From Mesorhizobium jarvisii (GTDB lineage: Bacteria > Pseudomonadota > Alphaproteobacteria > Rhizobiales > Rhizobiaceae), in assembly GCF_003601985.1 (NCBI RefSeq), contig NZ_QZXA01000005.1:186001-250000 (forward strand): DNA of 64,000 nucleotides. The letters are read 5' to 3'. Position 1 is the first letter of the stretch; the number at the start of each line of letters is the position of its first letter. The position numbers and the translations under genes are program-made. This document shows, piece after piece, positions 33,708 through 41,338 of the stretch. The notes beneath the pieces were generated by a model. That model saw only the letters and a list, made by a program, of their open reading frames with translations. It was not told where the DNA came from and searched no databases.

Positions 33708-33892
33708 GTCACTCGGGCGTGATCGGAGGAACGAGTGCAGATCGGGGAAATGAGATAGGCCCAAGGAGTAGTGGCGCCGCCGCCAAATCATGGCTGCGGC
33801 GCTGGAGAACGCAGCGCGACGTGCCGTCGGGGTGAGTTGATAAAGTCCTCTCCCGCTTGGCTGCTCGATGGCCTCTCCAGGGAATAATACCG

Positions 33893-34873
33893 TCAGGGCA
33901 CCAGCACGACCTTGCCGGTCGAGCGTCGCTCATCCAGCAGCCGGTGCGCCTCGCCGGCATGGCCGAGCGGGAACCGGCCACCGATCGCGACCCGCAACCG
34001 GCCGCTCGCCGCCAGCTGGAACAGTTCCGACAGGCTCGCCCGCAACACCTGCGGCGACAGCAGCGGCAGCAGCGCGAAGCCCCTCAGCGATTGGTTACGG
34101 CCGATCATGGCTTCCAGATCGGAAGGTTCGAGCCCATAGCGGCCGAGTGCAGCGAACACCAGTTCGCCGCCGGGCGCCAAAGCCTGCAGTGACAAAGCCG
34201 TCAGCGCGCCGCCAACCGTGTCGTAGATGATGTCTGCACCCTCCCCGCCTGTCAGCGCGCGGACGCGCGCGGGCCAGTCCGATCCGATGTAATCGACGGC
34301 GGCATCGGCGCCGAGCGACAGAGCAAGCTCGATCTTGCCCGCGCCGCCGGCGGCCGCGATCACCTTGGCCGCGCCCTTTGCCTTCGCAAGCTGGACAAGC
34401 AGCGATCCGACGCCACCGGCAGCGGCAGGCACCAGCACCGTCCTGCCCTCAGGCGGGCTCTGGCGCAGCAAATGCAGTGCCGTCAGCCCCTGCGCCATCA
34501 GCGCTGTCGCTTCCTCGAAAGAGACGTCATGCGGCAGCGGCACGGTCAGATCGGCTGATATCGTCACCTGCTCGGCATAGCCGCCATAAGGGCGCTGCGA
34601 GGCAAACAGCGGCGCCGCGACACGTCTCCCCAGAAGCGCAGCATCCACGCCTTCGCCGACGGCCTCGACGATACCAGCCACTTCCACGCCGGGAAACATC
34701 GGCAGTTGCGGCGTCACCGCGTAGCGGTCCGCGCGCATCAGCACCTCGAAGAAGTTGATGCCGGCGGCGTGAACGCGGACCAGCACCTCGCCGGCCTGCG
34801 GCACCGGCGCCGGCAGCTCGACGATCTCGAGCACCTCGGGGCCGCCGAAGCGGCTGAATTGAACGGCTTTCAT
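33893..34873 (-). CDS. Zinc-independent quinone oxidoreductase / MDR-type alcohol dehydrogenase
   Basis: 326 residues from ATG 34873; an open extension of 22 codons upstream lacks the family start. The N terminus MKAVQFSRFGGPEVLE and the NADPH-binding AAAGGVGSLLVQLAK are typical of quinone oxidoreductases of the medium-chain family. The zinc-binding Cys/His set is missing, as expected for this class. It probably reduces quinones or enones with NADPH in the cytoplasm. It is divergent from an HxlR regulator 97 bases away, a common redox-stress pairing. Confidence 0.93.
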   Translation of the reverse strand: MKAVQFSRFGGPEVLEIVELPAPVPQAGEVLVRVHAAGINFFEVLMRADRYAVTPQLPMFPGVEVAGIVEAVGEGVDAALLGRRVAAPLFASQRPYGGYAEQVTISADLTVPLPHDVSFEEATALMAQGLTALHLLRQSPPEGRTVLVPAAAGGVGSLLVQLAKAKGAAKVIAAAGGAGKIELALSLGADAAVDYIGSDWPARVRALTGGEGADIIYDTVGGALTALSLQALAPGGELVFAALGRYGLEPSDLEAMIGRNQSLRGFALLPLLSPQVLRASLSELFQLAASGRLRVAIGGRFPLGHAGEAHRLLDERRSTGKVVLVP

Positions 34874-34970
34874 GGCAAACTCCGATCGCACTGGCATCGG
34901 CCATGGTTTGCCACTATCTGCGCAGCCGCGACTACACACTCATTTCTCCCCTGCTGACCAGGAGGTGACC

Positions 34971-35378
34971 ATGGCCGGCCCAGCCAGCAAGATGCCGATC
35001 AAGCGACTGCCGATGCTGCCGGCGGAGCGCGCGCTGAAGGTGATCGCCGGGCGTTGGAAGGCGGTCATCCTCTACCATCTCTTCGATGGTCCAAGGCGGC
35101 TGTCGGCGCTGAAGGCGATGATGCCTGGCATCACCCAGAAAGTGCTGATCCAGCAGCTGCGCGAAATGGAGGAGCATGGCCTCGTCAGCCGCGAGATCTT
35201 CGCCGAAGTGCCCGCCCGCGTCGAATATTCGGCGACCAGCCTTGGCCTCAGTCTCGAGCCGATCCTGCTGGCGCTCTGCCAATGGGGCCAGCACCACGCG
35301 GATGCGCTGGACGAGAAGCATCGTCTCGCCGACTGCATCATCCGGCCGCGGCAGGCGCAGCACGCGCTTATGGCCTAG
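34971..35378 (+). CDS. HxlR-family transcriptional regulator
   Basis: 135 residues from ATG 34971, directly after an ideal AGGAGGTGA ribosome site; the frame is open to 34872 but that would start inside the divergent gene. The winged helix is clear: ALKVIAGRWKAVILYHLFDG, LSALKAMMPGITQKVLIQQL and the wing PARVEYSATSLG. The canonical N-terminal redox Cys is not present, so sensing may be by ligand. Divergent to the quinone oxidoreductase gene, which it probably regulates. Confidence 0.92.
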   Translation: MAGPASKMPIKRLPMLPAERALKVIAGRWKAVILYHLFDGPRRLSALKAMMPGITQKVLIQQLREMEEHGLVSREIFAEVPARVEYSATSLGLSLEPILLALCQWGQHHADALDEKHRLADCIIRPRQAQHALMA

Positions 35379-35448
35379 ATCGAATTGACTTGCCGGGTTG
35401 CCGACGCCGGCTGCCCGTCACAGATTGTCTGCAGAAACGGATCGGCAA

Positions 35449-36258
35449 ATGCACCGCATAGCTTCGGGCGAACTTTATCGGACCTACACTCTTGGTGACC
35501 TGCGCATCACCGCCTTGCGCGATGGCTACGTCGACATGCCGGTCGGGCGGCTTCGGCAACGCGGCGACAAGCCGTTTGGCGACGAGTTGCCCGAACAAGT
35601 CGCGTTGGTTGGCGGCCAACTCAGGCTTTCCGTCAACGCCTTCGCGATTGACGATGGACATGAGATAACACTGATCGATACCGGCGCTGCGAATGCCTGG
35701 CACCCGACCATGGGCCGGCTTCCCCAGGCGCTGGACGAAGCCGGCATCGATGTCGAAAAAGTCCGCACCGTCTGCTTCACCCATACGCATCTCGACCACA
35801 TCCAGGGTCTTGTGCTTGCCGACGGCCGGGACGCTTTTCCGCGCCTGGTGCGCCTGCTCGTTCCCAGGCAGGAACTCGACCTCTTCCGCACCGATGCGCG
35901 GCTCGAGCGGTTTCACGACATGGCTGAACCGTTCGAGGCCGGAGACCGTCTCGGGACCCATGTCGACATTATCGGCGCTCACGGCCATGAAGTGGGTCAC
36001 AGCTGCTTTCGCGCTTCGAGCGGCGGCGAGAGCATTTTGATCTGGGGCGATACCGTTCACGTCCCATCGCTGCAGTTCGATCGGCCCGAGGTGACGTGGG
36101 AATTCGATACGGATCAGGACCAGGCGCGCGAGAGCCGGTTGCGGCTGCTGGCGCTTGCGGCGGGCGATCATTACCTCGTTGCCGGCGCGCATTTGGACTC
36201 GCCCGGCATTGGCCGCGTCGTCCGGTCGGGCGGCAGCTTTCGATTTGAGCCGCTATAA
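35449..36258 (+). CDS. MBL-fold metallo-hydrolase
   Basis: 269 residues from ATG 35449 (frame open 17 codons upstream). The metal-binding THTHLDH is at residues 111-117, with further ligands expected in HGHEVGHS and WGDTVH, and a late AGAHLDSPG. This gives a two-metal site of the metallo-beta-lactamase fold. The substrate could be a lactone, thioester or phosphoester; nothing points to antibiotic resistance. It follows an HxlR gene by 70 bases on the same strand and may be cotranscribed. Confidence 0.9.
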   Translation: MHRIASGELYRTYTLGDLRITALRDGYVDMPVGRLRQRGDKPFGDELPEQVALVGGQLRLSVNAFAIDDGHEITLIDTGAANAWHPTMGRLPQALDEAGIDVEKVRTVCFTHTHLDHIQGLVLADGRDAFPRLVRLLVPRQELDLFRTDARLERFHDMAEPFEAGDRLGTHVDIIGAHGHEVGHSCFRASSGGESILIWGDTVHVPSLQFDRPEVTWEFDTDQDQARESRLRLLALAAGDHYLVAGAHLDSPGIGRVVRSGGSFRFEPL

Positions 36259-36265
36259 CTAGAAA

Positions 36266-36456
36266 GGGCGGCGCAAGCGCCGCCCCGTATCCCTTGGCAT
36301 TGCGCGCCTTCTTCAGCGCCTTGCCCCACCGGGCGAAATCATTGACCAACGCCGTGGCCGCCTGGCTTAGGTGCTCAAGGTCTTCGAGCTTCTTCTCGCC
36401 CTGATGGACGGCCAGGAAGTGCGCCAGGATATGGATGGCGGACTTGCCCGTCGCAA
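36266..36456 (-). pseudogene. Truncated duplicate of the NADPH-FMN reductase gene tail, with its terminator
   Basis: Minus-strand translation of about 36298-36455 gives DFLAV-, QGEKKLEDL- and AATALVND-like pieces that match the C-terminal 50 residues of the reductase at 38113-38718 (for example FLAVHQGEKKLEDLEHL against FLAVRQGEKKLEDLDHL). Its terminator hairpin (36266-36285) is identical to the one at 38061-38080. About 60 bases between terminator and homologous codons are deleted and the rest of the gene is missing. Differences are scattered, so the duplication is not recent. Confidence 0.8.
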
Positions 36457-36459
36457 CCG

Positions 36460-37614
36460 TCAACCGATCTGAATGCGGCGCGTCACCTGTCCGTTGCTCT
36501 CCCAGTAGGTGTGTTTCTTGGCGATCCACGGATCACTCATCGCCGGCTGGATGTTGCCGCTCGTATCGATCGCGCGTGAGGTGACAGTGTGCTCCCCGGC
36601 GGAAGGTTTGGGCCAATCGAGAGACCACATCTTCCAGGCGAACTCCGCCTTGTCGGCGTCGTCGATGGTCGCCGGCATCCACGGCCCATCGTCGATCTTC
36701 ACCTCGACCCGGTCGACTGGCGCGCCCCAGGCGGCTCCGACGATTCGGTAGTCGTTGCCGATATGGGTAACCCTGGCCGGTGCCGATTTGAGCCTTGCCC
36801 GTCCGACGGAGGTTTCCGCCCACACGGTCTCGCCATTATGGTCTTCCTCGCGGACCGTGACGTAGTCGCGTCCCATGAACCGGCTCTCGAAGCGCTGGTC
36901 GCGCACGTCGATGCGCTTGAGCCATTTCGCGTTCGCGATCCCGTACCAGCCCGGCGCTATCAGCCGCAGCGGGAAGCCGTTGTCGGGCGGCAAAGGAGCG
37001 CCGTTCATCTCGTAGCAAAGGATGTTTTTTGGATCCATTGCTTCGGCGAGCGACATGCTGCGCGCGAAATTCTGCTTGAACGTGACCTCGTCGGCGCGTT
37101 TGATCTCACCTTCGTCGGCGCCCCAGAAGACAACCTCGATGCCGCTGTCGTGAACCCCGGCCTCCTTCAGGATCGGGGCGAGCGGCGTACCCGCCCAGCG
37201 GGCATTGCCGATTCCGCCGTTGAAAAACGGCAGGCCGGTATTGCCCGAACATTCGATCGTGAAGGTGACTTCCTCGCGCGGCCGGGACTTGATGTCGGCA
37301 AGCGTCAGAGCCATCGGCTTTTTGACCAGCCCGCCGATTTCCAGCTTCCACGTGCTTTCCTCGATGACCGGCCGGTTGAAGTGCGCGATCGAAAAGAATT
37401 TGTCGTTGGGCGTTACCCAGGCATCGAGATCCTCCCAGACGAGCTGGTTCTTGATGACCTGCGGAACCGGATTCGGCGGCAGTTGATCGAGCCATTTGAC
37501 GACTTCCTCGCCGGGCCGTGTCGGAAAAGCGTAAGCCCGCGAGGCATGGAGAGCCGCGATTGCGGCAACGGCCACGCTTCCCTGGATAAGTTCTCTGCGT
37601 TGAAGATGAGGCAT
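36460..37614 (-). CDS. Molybdopterin sulfite oxidase/dehydrogenase-family protein, Tat-exported
   Basis: 384 residues from ATG 37614, preceded by GGGAGGG. A twin-arginine signal (LQRRELIQGS, then a hydrophobic stretch ending SRAYA, about 1-29) implies export of the folded protein to the periplasm. The Oxidored_molyb domain has the Mo-ligand Cys122 in ECSGNTG, and the C-terminal 110 residues form the Mo-co dimerisation domain. It probably oxidises sulfite or a related compound. The partner cytochrome c of SorAB-type enzymes is not nearby. The gene lies exactly between a truncated and an intact copy of a neighbouring gene tail. Confidence 0.88.
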   Translation of the reverse strand: MPHLQRRELIQGSVAVAAIAALHASRAYAFPTRPGEEVVKWLDQLPPNPVPQVIKNQLVWEDLDAWVTPNDKFFSIAHFNRPVIEESTWKLEIGGLVKKPMALTLADIKSRPREEVTFTIECSGNTGLPFFNGGIGNARWAGTPLAPILKEAGVHDSGIEVVFWGADEGEIKRADEVTFKQNFARSMSLAEAMDPKNILCYEMNGAPLPPDNGFPLRLIAPGWYGIANAKWLKRIDVRDQRFESRFMGRDYVTVREEDHNGETVWAETSVGRARLKSAPARVTHIGNDYRIVGAAWGAPVDRVEVKIDDGPWMPATIDDADKAEFAWKMWSLDWPKPSAGEHTVTSRAIDTSGNIQPAMSDPWIAKKHTYWESNGQVTRRIQIG

Positions 37615-38060
37615 GCTGTTTCCCTCCCAGTTGATCCGGAACGGGCTGCAGCGTGCTATTTGGGCCGTAGCCTGATCTCGGACAGGCGCACAAAGAAACG
37701 ACTTCCACCCGGAAATATCCGGATGGGTCATGCAATCAGCGACGCGTCTCAAGCATGTGAGGCATTGGGCGAAACTCTTGTTTGGGTTTCGTGCTTGAAG
37801 AGTGCGCCCTGAAAAAGGATGTGTCCACAACTTGGACGGGATATGATGACCTTGCGGCCGATTTACGCTCGTTGCGGCTAGGGACCCGCTTCTGGCGCGA
37901 TGTGTTCGCTCTGACGGTGCCGGTCTAGCTAGGGGGCACTAAGGCCTCTCACCGCCCGCCCTTGGCCTTGCCCATAGGCGTTCGGGCTGGTGTCGGGCGT
38001 GTGGCAATCGGATTGCTAGCGGCTACCGGCAACCGGCAACAAGCGTTTCACAATTGAAAA
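37615..38060. other. Non-coding stretch between the sulfite dehydrogenase and reductase genes
   Basis: About 450 bases without a supported gene. It should contain the promoter of the minus-strand sulfite dehydrogenase. A short plus-strand open stretch around 37843-37928 (ending LTVPV and a stop) could be a gene remnant, but it is too short to assign. A small tandem ACCGGCA occurs at 38026-38038. Confidence 0.4.
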
Positions 38061-38080
38061 GGGCGGCGCAAGCGCCGCCC
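38061..38080 (-). terminator. Terminator of the NADPH-FMN reductase gene
   Basis: Perfect 9-bp stem GGGCGGCGC/GCGCCGCCC with a 2-base centre, followed on the minus strand by TTTTC. A copy with the same stem lies at 36266-36285. Confidence 0.8.
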
Positions 38081-38112
38081 CATATCCCTTGGGAGGATAA
38101 TTCGACCGGCGA

Positions 38113-38718
38113 TCAGGCCGCCTTGATTTCCTCGTCGACCACGTCGGCATCGCGCGCCTTCTTCAGCGCCTTGGCCCACCAGGCGACGTCGTTGACCAGC
38201 GCGGTGGCGGCCTGGTTCAGGTGGTCGAGGTCTTCGAGCTTCTTCTCGCCCTGGCGCACGGCGAGGAAGTCGCCCCAGGCGATATGGACGGCCGACTTGA
38301 CCGGCGCCATCTGCAGTTCGACGGCATGGAGGCGGAGCTGCTCGACGGCGCGGGCGCCGCCGACGCTGCCATAGCCGGCGAAGCCGGCCGGCTTCTTGTT
38401 CCACTCGTTGGCGGCGTAGTCGATGGCGTTCTTCAGCACGGCCGTCGGGCCGTGATTGTATTCGGCGGCGGTGAAGATGAAGCCGTCATACTCGGCGACC
38501 TTCTTCTGCCAGCGCTGCGCCACTTCGTTGGTCGACGGTACCCATGCGGAAGAGGCGACTTCGTCGAAGAAGGGCAGCGGGAAGTCTCTGAGGTCGACGA
38601 CCTCGACATCGATGTCGGCATGCGACTTGGCGATCTTGGCGATCCATTGCGTGGGCACATCGGCGAAGCGCGCGGCGCGCGTCGAACCGACGATGATGGC
38701 GATTTTCGGCTTTGACAT
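38113..38718 (-). CDS. NADPH-dependent FMN reductase / flavodoxin-fold oxidoreductase
   Basis: 201 residues from ATG 38718; an upstream open stretch of 12 codons overlaps the control region. The flavodoxin-like fold has IIVGSTRAARFADVP for FMN phosphate binding and TAAEYNHGPTAVLKNAID near the isoalloxazine site. Family members reduce FMN, azo dyes, quinones or chromate with NAD(P)H. It is divergent from an HxlR regulator, and a palindromic operator candidate lies between them. Its 3' end was duplicated at 36.3 kb. Confidence 0.92.
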   Translation of the reverse strand: MSKPKIAIIVGSTRAARFADVPTQWIAKIAKSHADIDVEVVDLRDFPLPFFDEVASSAWVPSTNEVAQRWQKKVAEYDGFIFTAAEYNHGPTAVLKNAIDYAANEWNKKPAGFAGYGSVGGARAVEQLRLHAVELQMAPVKSAVHIAWGDFLAVRQGEKKLEDLDHLNQAATALVNDVAWWAKALKKARDADVVDEEIKAA

Positions 38719-38746
38719 GGGGGGCTCTCCATTCCGGTAATAAGCT

Positions 38747-38773
38747 GGTATCATTTAGATACCGGCGCTATAT
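38747..38773. promoter_or_regulatory. HxlR operator and promoter candidate
   Basis: GGTATC-ATTTA-GATACC (38747-38763) is a perfect 6+6 inverted repeat, followed by CTATAT (38768-38773), a good alphaproteobacterial -10 box for the plus-strand regulator. It lies between divergent regulator and reductase genes, so one operator could control both. Confidence 0.6.
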
Positions 38774-38810
38774 GAGATACTGTCAACTGCCGACGCAAGG
38801 AGGCACCGTT

Positions 38811-39179
38811 TTGTTACTGAGGCACCCGCACAACACCGAAGACTGTCGCGCGATTTCGGAAATCCTGCAGCGCGTCGGCGACAAATGGACCGTGCTCGTG
38901 GTCGGCAAGCTTGGCCACGGACCACTGCGTTTCAACGAGCTGCGTGCCGCTGTCGGCGGCATCTCGCAGAAGATGCTGACCACCACCTTGCGCGGCCTGG
39001 AACGCGACGGCTTCGTCACCCGCACCGTGTTTCCGACCATTCCGCCGCGCGTCGACTACGAACTGACCGAGCTCGGTCACGAACTGTTGATCCCGGTCAG
39101 CGCGCTTGGCGAATGGGCACGCAGGAACACGCAGCGTGTGCGGGAGGCACGCGAAAAATTCGACGTCATGCATGGCTGA
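38811..39179 (+). CDS. HxlR-family transcriptional regulator with TTG start
   Basis: 122 residues from TTG 38811, chosen because AAGGAGG (38797-38803) lies 7 bases upstream. The alternative ATG 38772 falls in the -10 box and has no ribosome site. The winged helix is typical: DCRAISEILQRVGDKWTVLV in pieces, LRAAVGGISQKMLTTTLRGL and the wing PPRVDYELTELG. A Cys at about residue 11 corresponds to the redox Cys of some HxlR/QorR proteins, so thiol sensing is possible. The divergent flavin reductase is its probable target. Confidence 0.9.
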   Translation: MLLRHPHNTEDCRAISEILQRVGDKWTVLVVGKLGHGPLRFNELRAAVGGISQKMLTTTLRGLERDGFVTRTVFPTIPPRVDYELTELGHELLIPVSALGEWARRNTQRVREAREKFDVMHG

Positions 39180-39387
39180 AACCCTTGCACGGCAAGGAAT
39201 CCAGAGTTTTGCGTTGAGCGGAATTGCCTGGACGGCAGGGAAGTCGTGGTCCTCTTGGCGCGGGCTCGCAACTTTGTTCTAGGGCGCCGGTGGCAGACCA
39301 GCACACACGCTATTTTGAGGACGACAATCGCGGACCAAAAGCAACTCCTTCAGCTTCTCGGCGCCAGGCCATCGCAGGGCGCCGTGC

Positions 39388-39552
39388 TCAGGGCACACAT
39401 GTCGCGGCCGGCTTCCGGTCACCCTTGTCGCCTTGCGGGCATGCGATGGGCCGAAGGTCGTTTTTGACTTCGGCATAGGCGGTTACGCCGAGCAGGCAGA
39501 CCAAAGCGACAAGGGCTGCCACGAGCCAGCTGTTCAGTATGTGTTGACGCAT
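39388..39552 (-). CDS. Small exported protein, function unknown
   Basis: 54 residues from ATG 39552 with GGGGGAGAG just upstream. The N terminus (SWLVAALVALVCLLG then TAYA) is a good signal peptide, leaving a mature part of about 26 residues with two Cys (IACPQG and ATCVP) that could form a disulfide. I do not recognise a family. The flanks 39180-39387 and 39553-39679 hold nothing else that I can see. It could be a chance frame, but start context and signal peptide favour a real gene. Confidence 0.5.
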   Translation of the reverse strand: MRQHILNSWLVAALVALVCLLGVTAYAEVKNDLRPIACPQGDKGDRKPAATCVP

Positions 39553-39679
39553 TGTCTCTCCCCCAACGCCGGCACGATCGGGCGTGAAAGCAACCATTGA
39601 ATGTCGCGGAGCGCATCGCTGGAACGGGCGATGTTACAATTGCCCTGCGCTGGAAAAACGGGACGCGAGAATGGGCTCG

Positions 39680-40075
39680 TCAACCCTCGGCCGGAACGGC
39701 CTTCGGCTTGCCCTCGCCGTCCAAAGCCACCATGACGAAATCGGCGTGGGTGACTTTTTCCATCAAATCGGAGAGATAGCGCTGCGCCCAGGCTTCGACC
39801 TTGAGCGTCATCGAGGTGCGGCCGACGCGTTCGACATGAGTGTAGATGCACAGCGTGTCGCCGATCTTCATCGGCTTGGCGAAGGACATCTCCTTGACCG
39901 CCGCCGTCACCACGCGGCCCCTGGCGCGTTCGGCGGCGCGGATGCCGCAGGCAAGGTCCATCTGCGCCATCACCCAGCCGCCGAAGATGTCGCCGGCGGC
40001 GTTGGCGTCCGAAGGCATGGCCAGGGTGCGCAATGTGAGGTCTCCGATCGGCCGGCCGTCCGCGTAGTGCACCAT
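39680..40075 (-). CDS. Acyl-CoA thioesterase, YciA-like hotdog fold
   Basis: 131 residues from ATG 40075 (an open upstream stretch of 20 codons is not family-like). The hotdog signature includes AMPSDANAAGDIFGGWVMAQMDLA in pieces: the catalytic Asp and the following GGW/MD helix are present, as is FAKPMKIGDTL. YciA-type enzymes hydrolyse short- to medium-chain acyl-CoA and act as hexamers in the cytoplasm. It stands alone upstream of no obvious partner; purC is the next gene on the same strand upstream. Confidence 0.92.
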   Translation of the reverse strand: MVHYADGRPIGDLTLRTLAMPSDANAAGDIFGGWVMAQMDLACGIRAAERARGRVVTAAVKEMSFAKPMKIGDTLCIYTHVERVGRTSMTLKVEAWAQRYLSDLMEKVTHADFVMVALDGEGKPKAVPAEG

Positions 40076-40180
40076 GCGAGAAATCCCCCGAGGTCGAAGG
40101 CTTGAGATCGACTGCCCTCGATCCCGTAGCGTCATGGCGCGGACGCGTCAACGCGCGCCGGGCAAGGCTTCGCCTGGCTG

Positions 40181-41122
40181 CTAGAAGTAGCGCACCAGGT
40201 TCGAACGGATGCGATCGAGAACCGTGTCCCCGGAAAGGTCGGGAACGAATGCCTTGCCCGTGATCGCCTCGTAGGCTTGGGCATAGATGCGCGAGGCCTG
40301 TTCGACGATCTCGTCTGGAATCCTGGGGATCGGGTCCTTGTAAGGATCGCAGCGCGCCGCCACCCAGGAGCGGATGAAATCCTTGTCGAAACTGTCCGGC
40401 CGCGTGCCGCTGGCCAGTGCCTGTTCATAGCTCGCCGCGATCCAGTACCGGCTGCTGTCGGGCGTATGGATTTCATCGGCCAGGATGATGGTGCCGCTTC
40501 TGTCTGTGCCGAATTCGTATTTGGTGTCGGCAAGGATCAGGCCGCGCTCGGCGGCACGCGCCTGGCCGCGCGCGAACAGCTTCAAGGCGTAATCCGAGAC
40601 GGTGTCCCATTGCGCCTGCGTGAGCAGTCCCTGTTCGAGGATCTCCGCCCTGGACAGCGGCTCGTCATGGGCGCCATCCGCTGCCTTGCTTGTCGGCGTG
40701 ATGACCGGCGCGGCCAGCTTCTCATTGTCGCGCAGGCCGTCCGGCAGGCGCATGCCGTACATGTCGCGCTCGCCACGACGATAGCGGGTCAGGATCGAGG
40801 TGCTGGTGGTGCCGGCGAGATAGCCACGCACGACGATCTCGACGGGCAGGATGTCGAGCCTCGTGCCGACGACGACATTGGGGTCGGGATATTCGAGCAC
40901 ATGGTTCGGGCAGATATCGGCGGTTTCCTCGAACCAGTAGCGCGCCGTCTGGGTCAGGATCTCGCCCTTGAACGGGATCGAGGTCAGGATGATGTCGAAG
41001 GCGCTGAGACGGTCGGTGGCGATGATGATGCGCCGCCCGTCCGCCAGATCGTAGTTTTCTCGAACCTTGCCCTTGTAGTAGCCCGGCAGCTCGGGAATGA
41101 ACGCATCCGACAGGGTCCGCAT
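40181..41122 (-). CDS. purC: Phosphoribosylaminoimidazole-succinocarboxamide synthase
   Basis: 313 residues from ATG 41122. The SAICAR synthetase domain shows [12 protein letters not shown] near the start, the ATP-binding [23 protein letters not shown] and LADTKYEFG. It joins CAIR and aspartate in purine biosynthesis. At about 310 residues it belongs to the longer, Ade1-like form rather than the 240-255-residue PurC found beside purS/purQ in many bacteria, so the genome may hold a second copy. No other purine gene is adjacent. Confidence 0.93.
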   Translation of the reverse strand: MRTLSDAFIPELPGYYKGKVRENYDLADGRRIIIATDRLSAFDIILTSIPFKGEILTQTARYWFEETADICPNHVLEYPDPNVVVGTRLDILPVEIVVRGYLAGTTSTSILTRYRRGERDMYGMRLPDGLRDNEKLAAPVITPTSKAADGAHDEPLSRAEILEQGLLTQAQWDTVSDYALKLFARGQARAAERGLILADTKYEFGTDRSGTIILADEIHTPDSSRYWIAASYEQALASGTRPDSFDKDFIRSWVAARCDPYKDPIPRIPDEIVEQASRIYAQAYEAITGKAFVPDLSGDTVLDRIRSNLVRYF

Positions 41123-41338
41123 ATGATTTCCCGCCTTCCGCAGAGGTGGCCAGAGCAAACGAATGCCCTCGCATAGGCTGTCGAGCCCATGCTTATCAAG
41201 CGCGATTGTCGATATTCCCCGCAACTCGACCTCGCATTCCAGTCGCATTTTTCACAACGCATGCCGGAAGGCCCGGCGACGCGGCGAACCCCTCGCGTCT
41301 AGGCTGCGGCCAGATTTCCGGAGCCGCCCGTTTCAATC

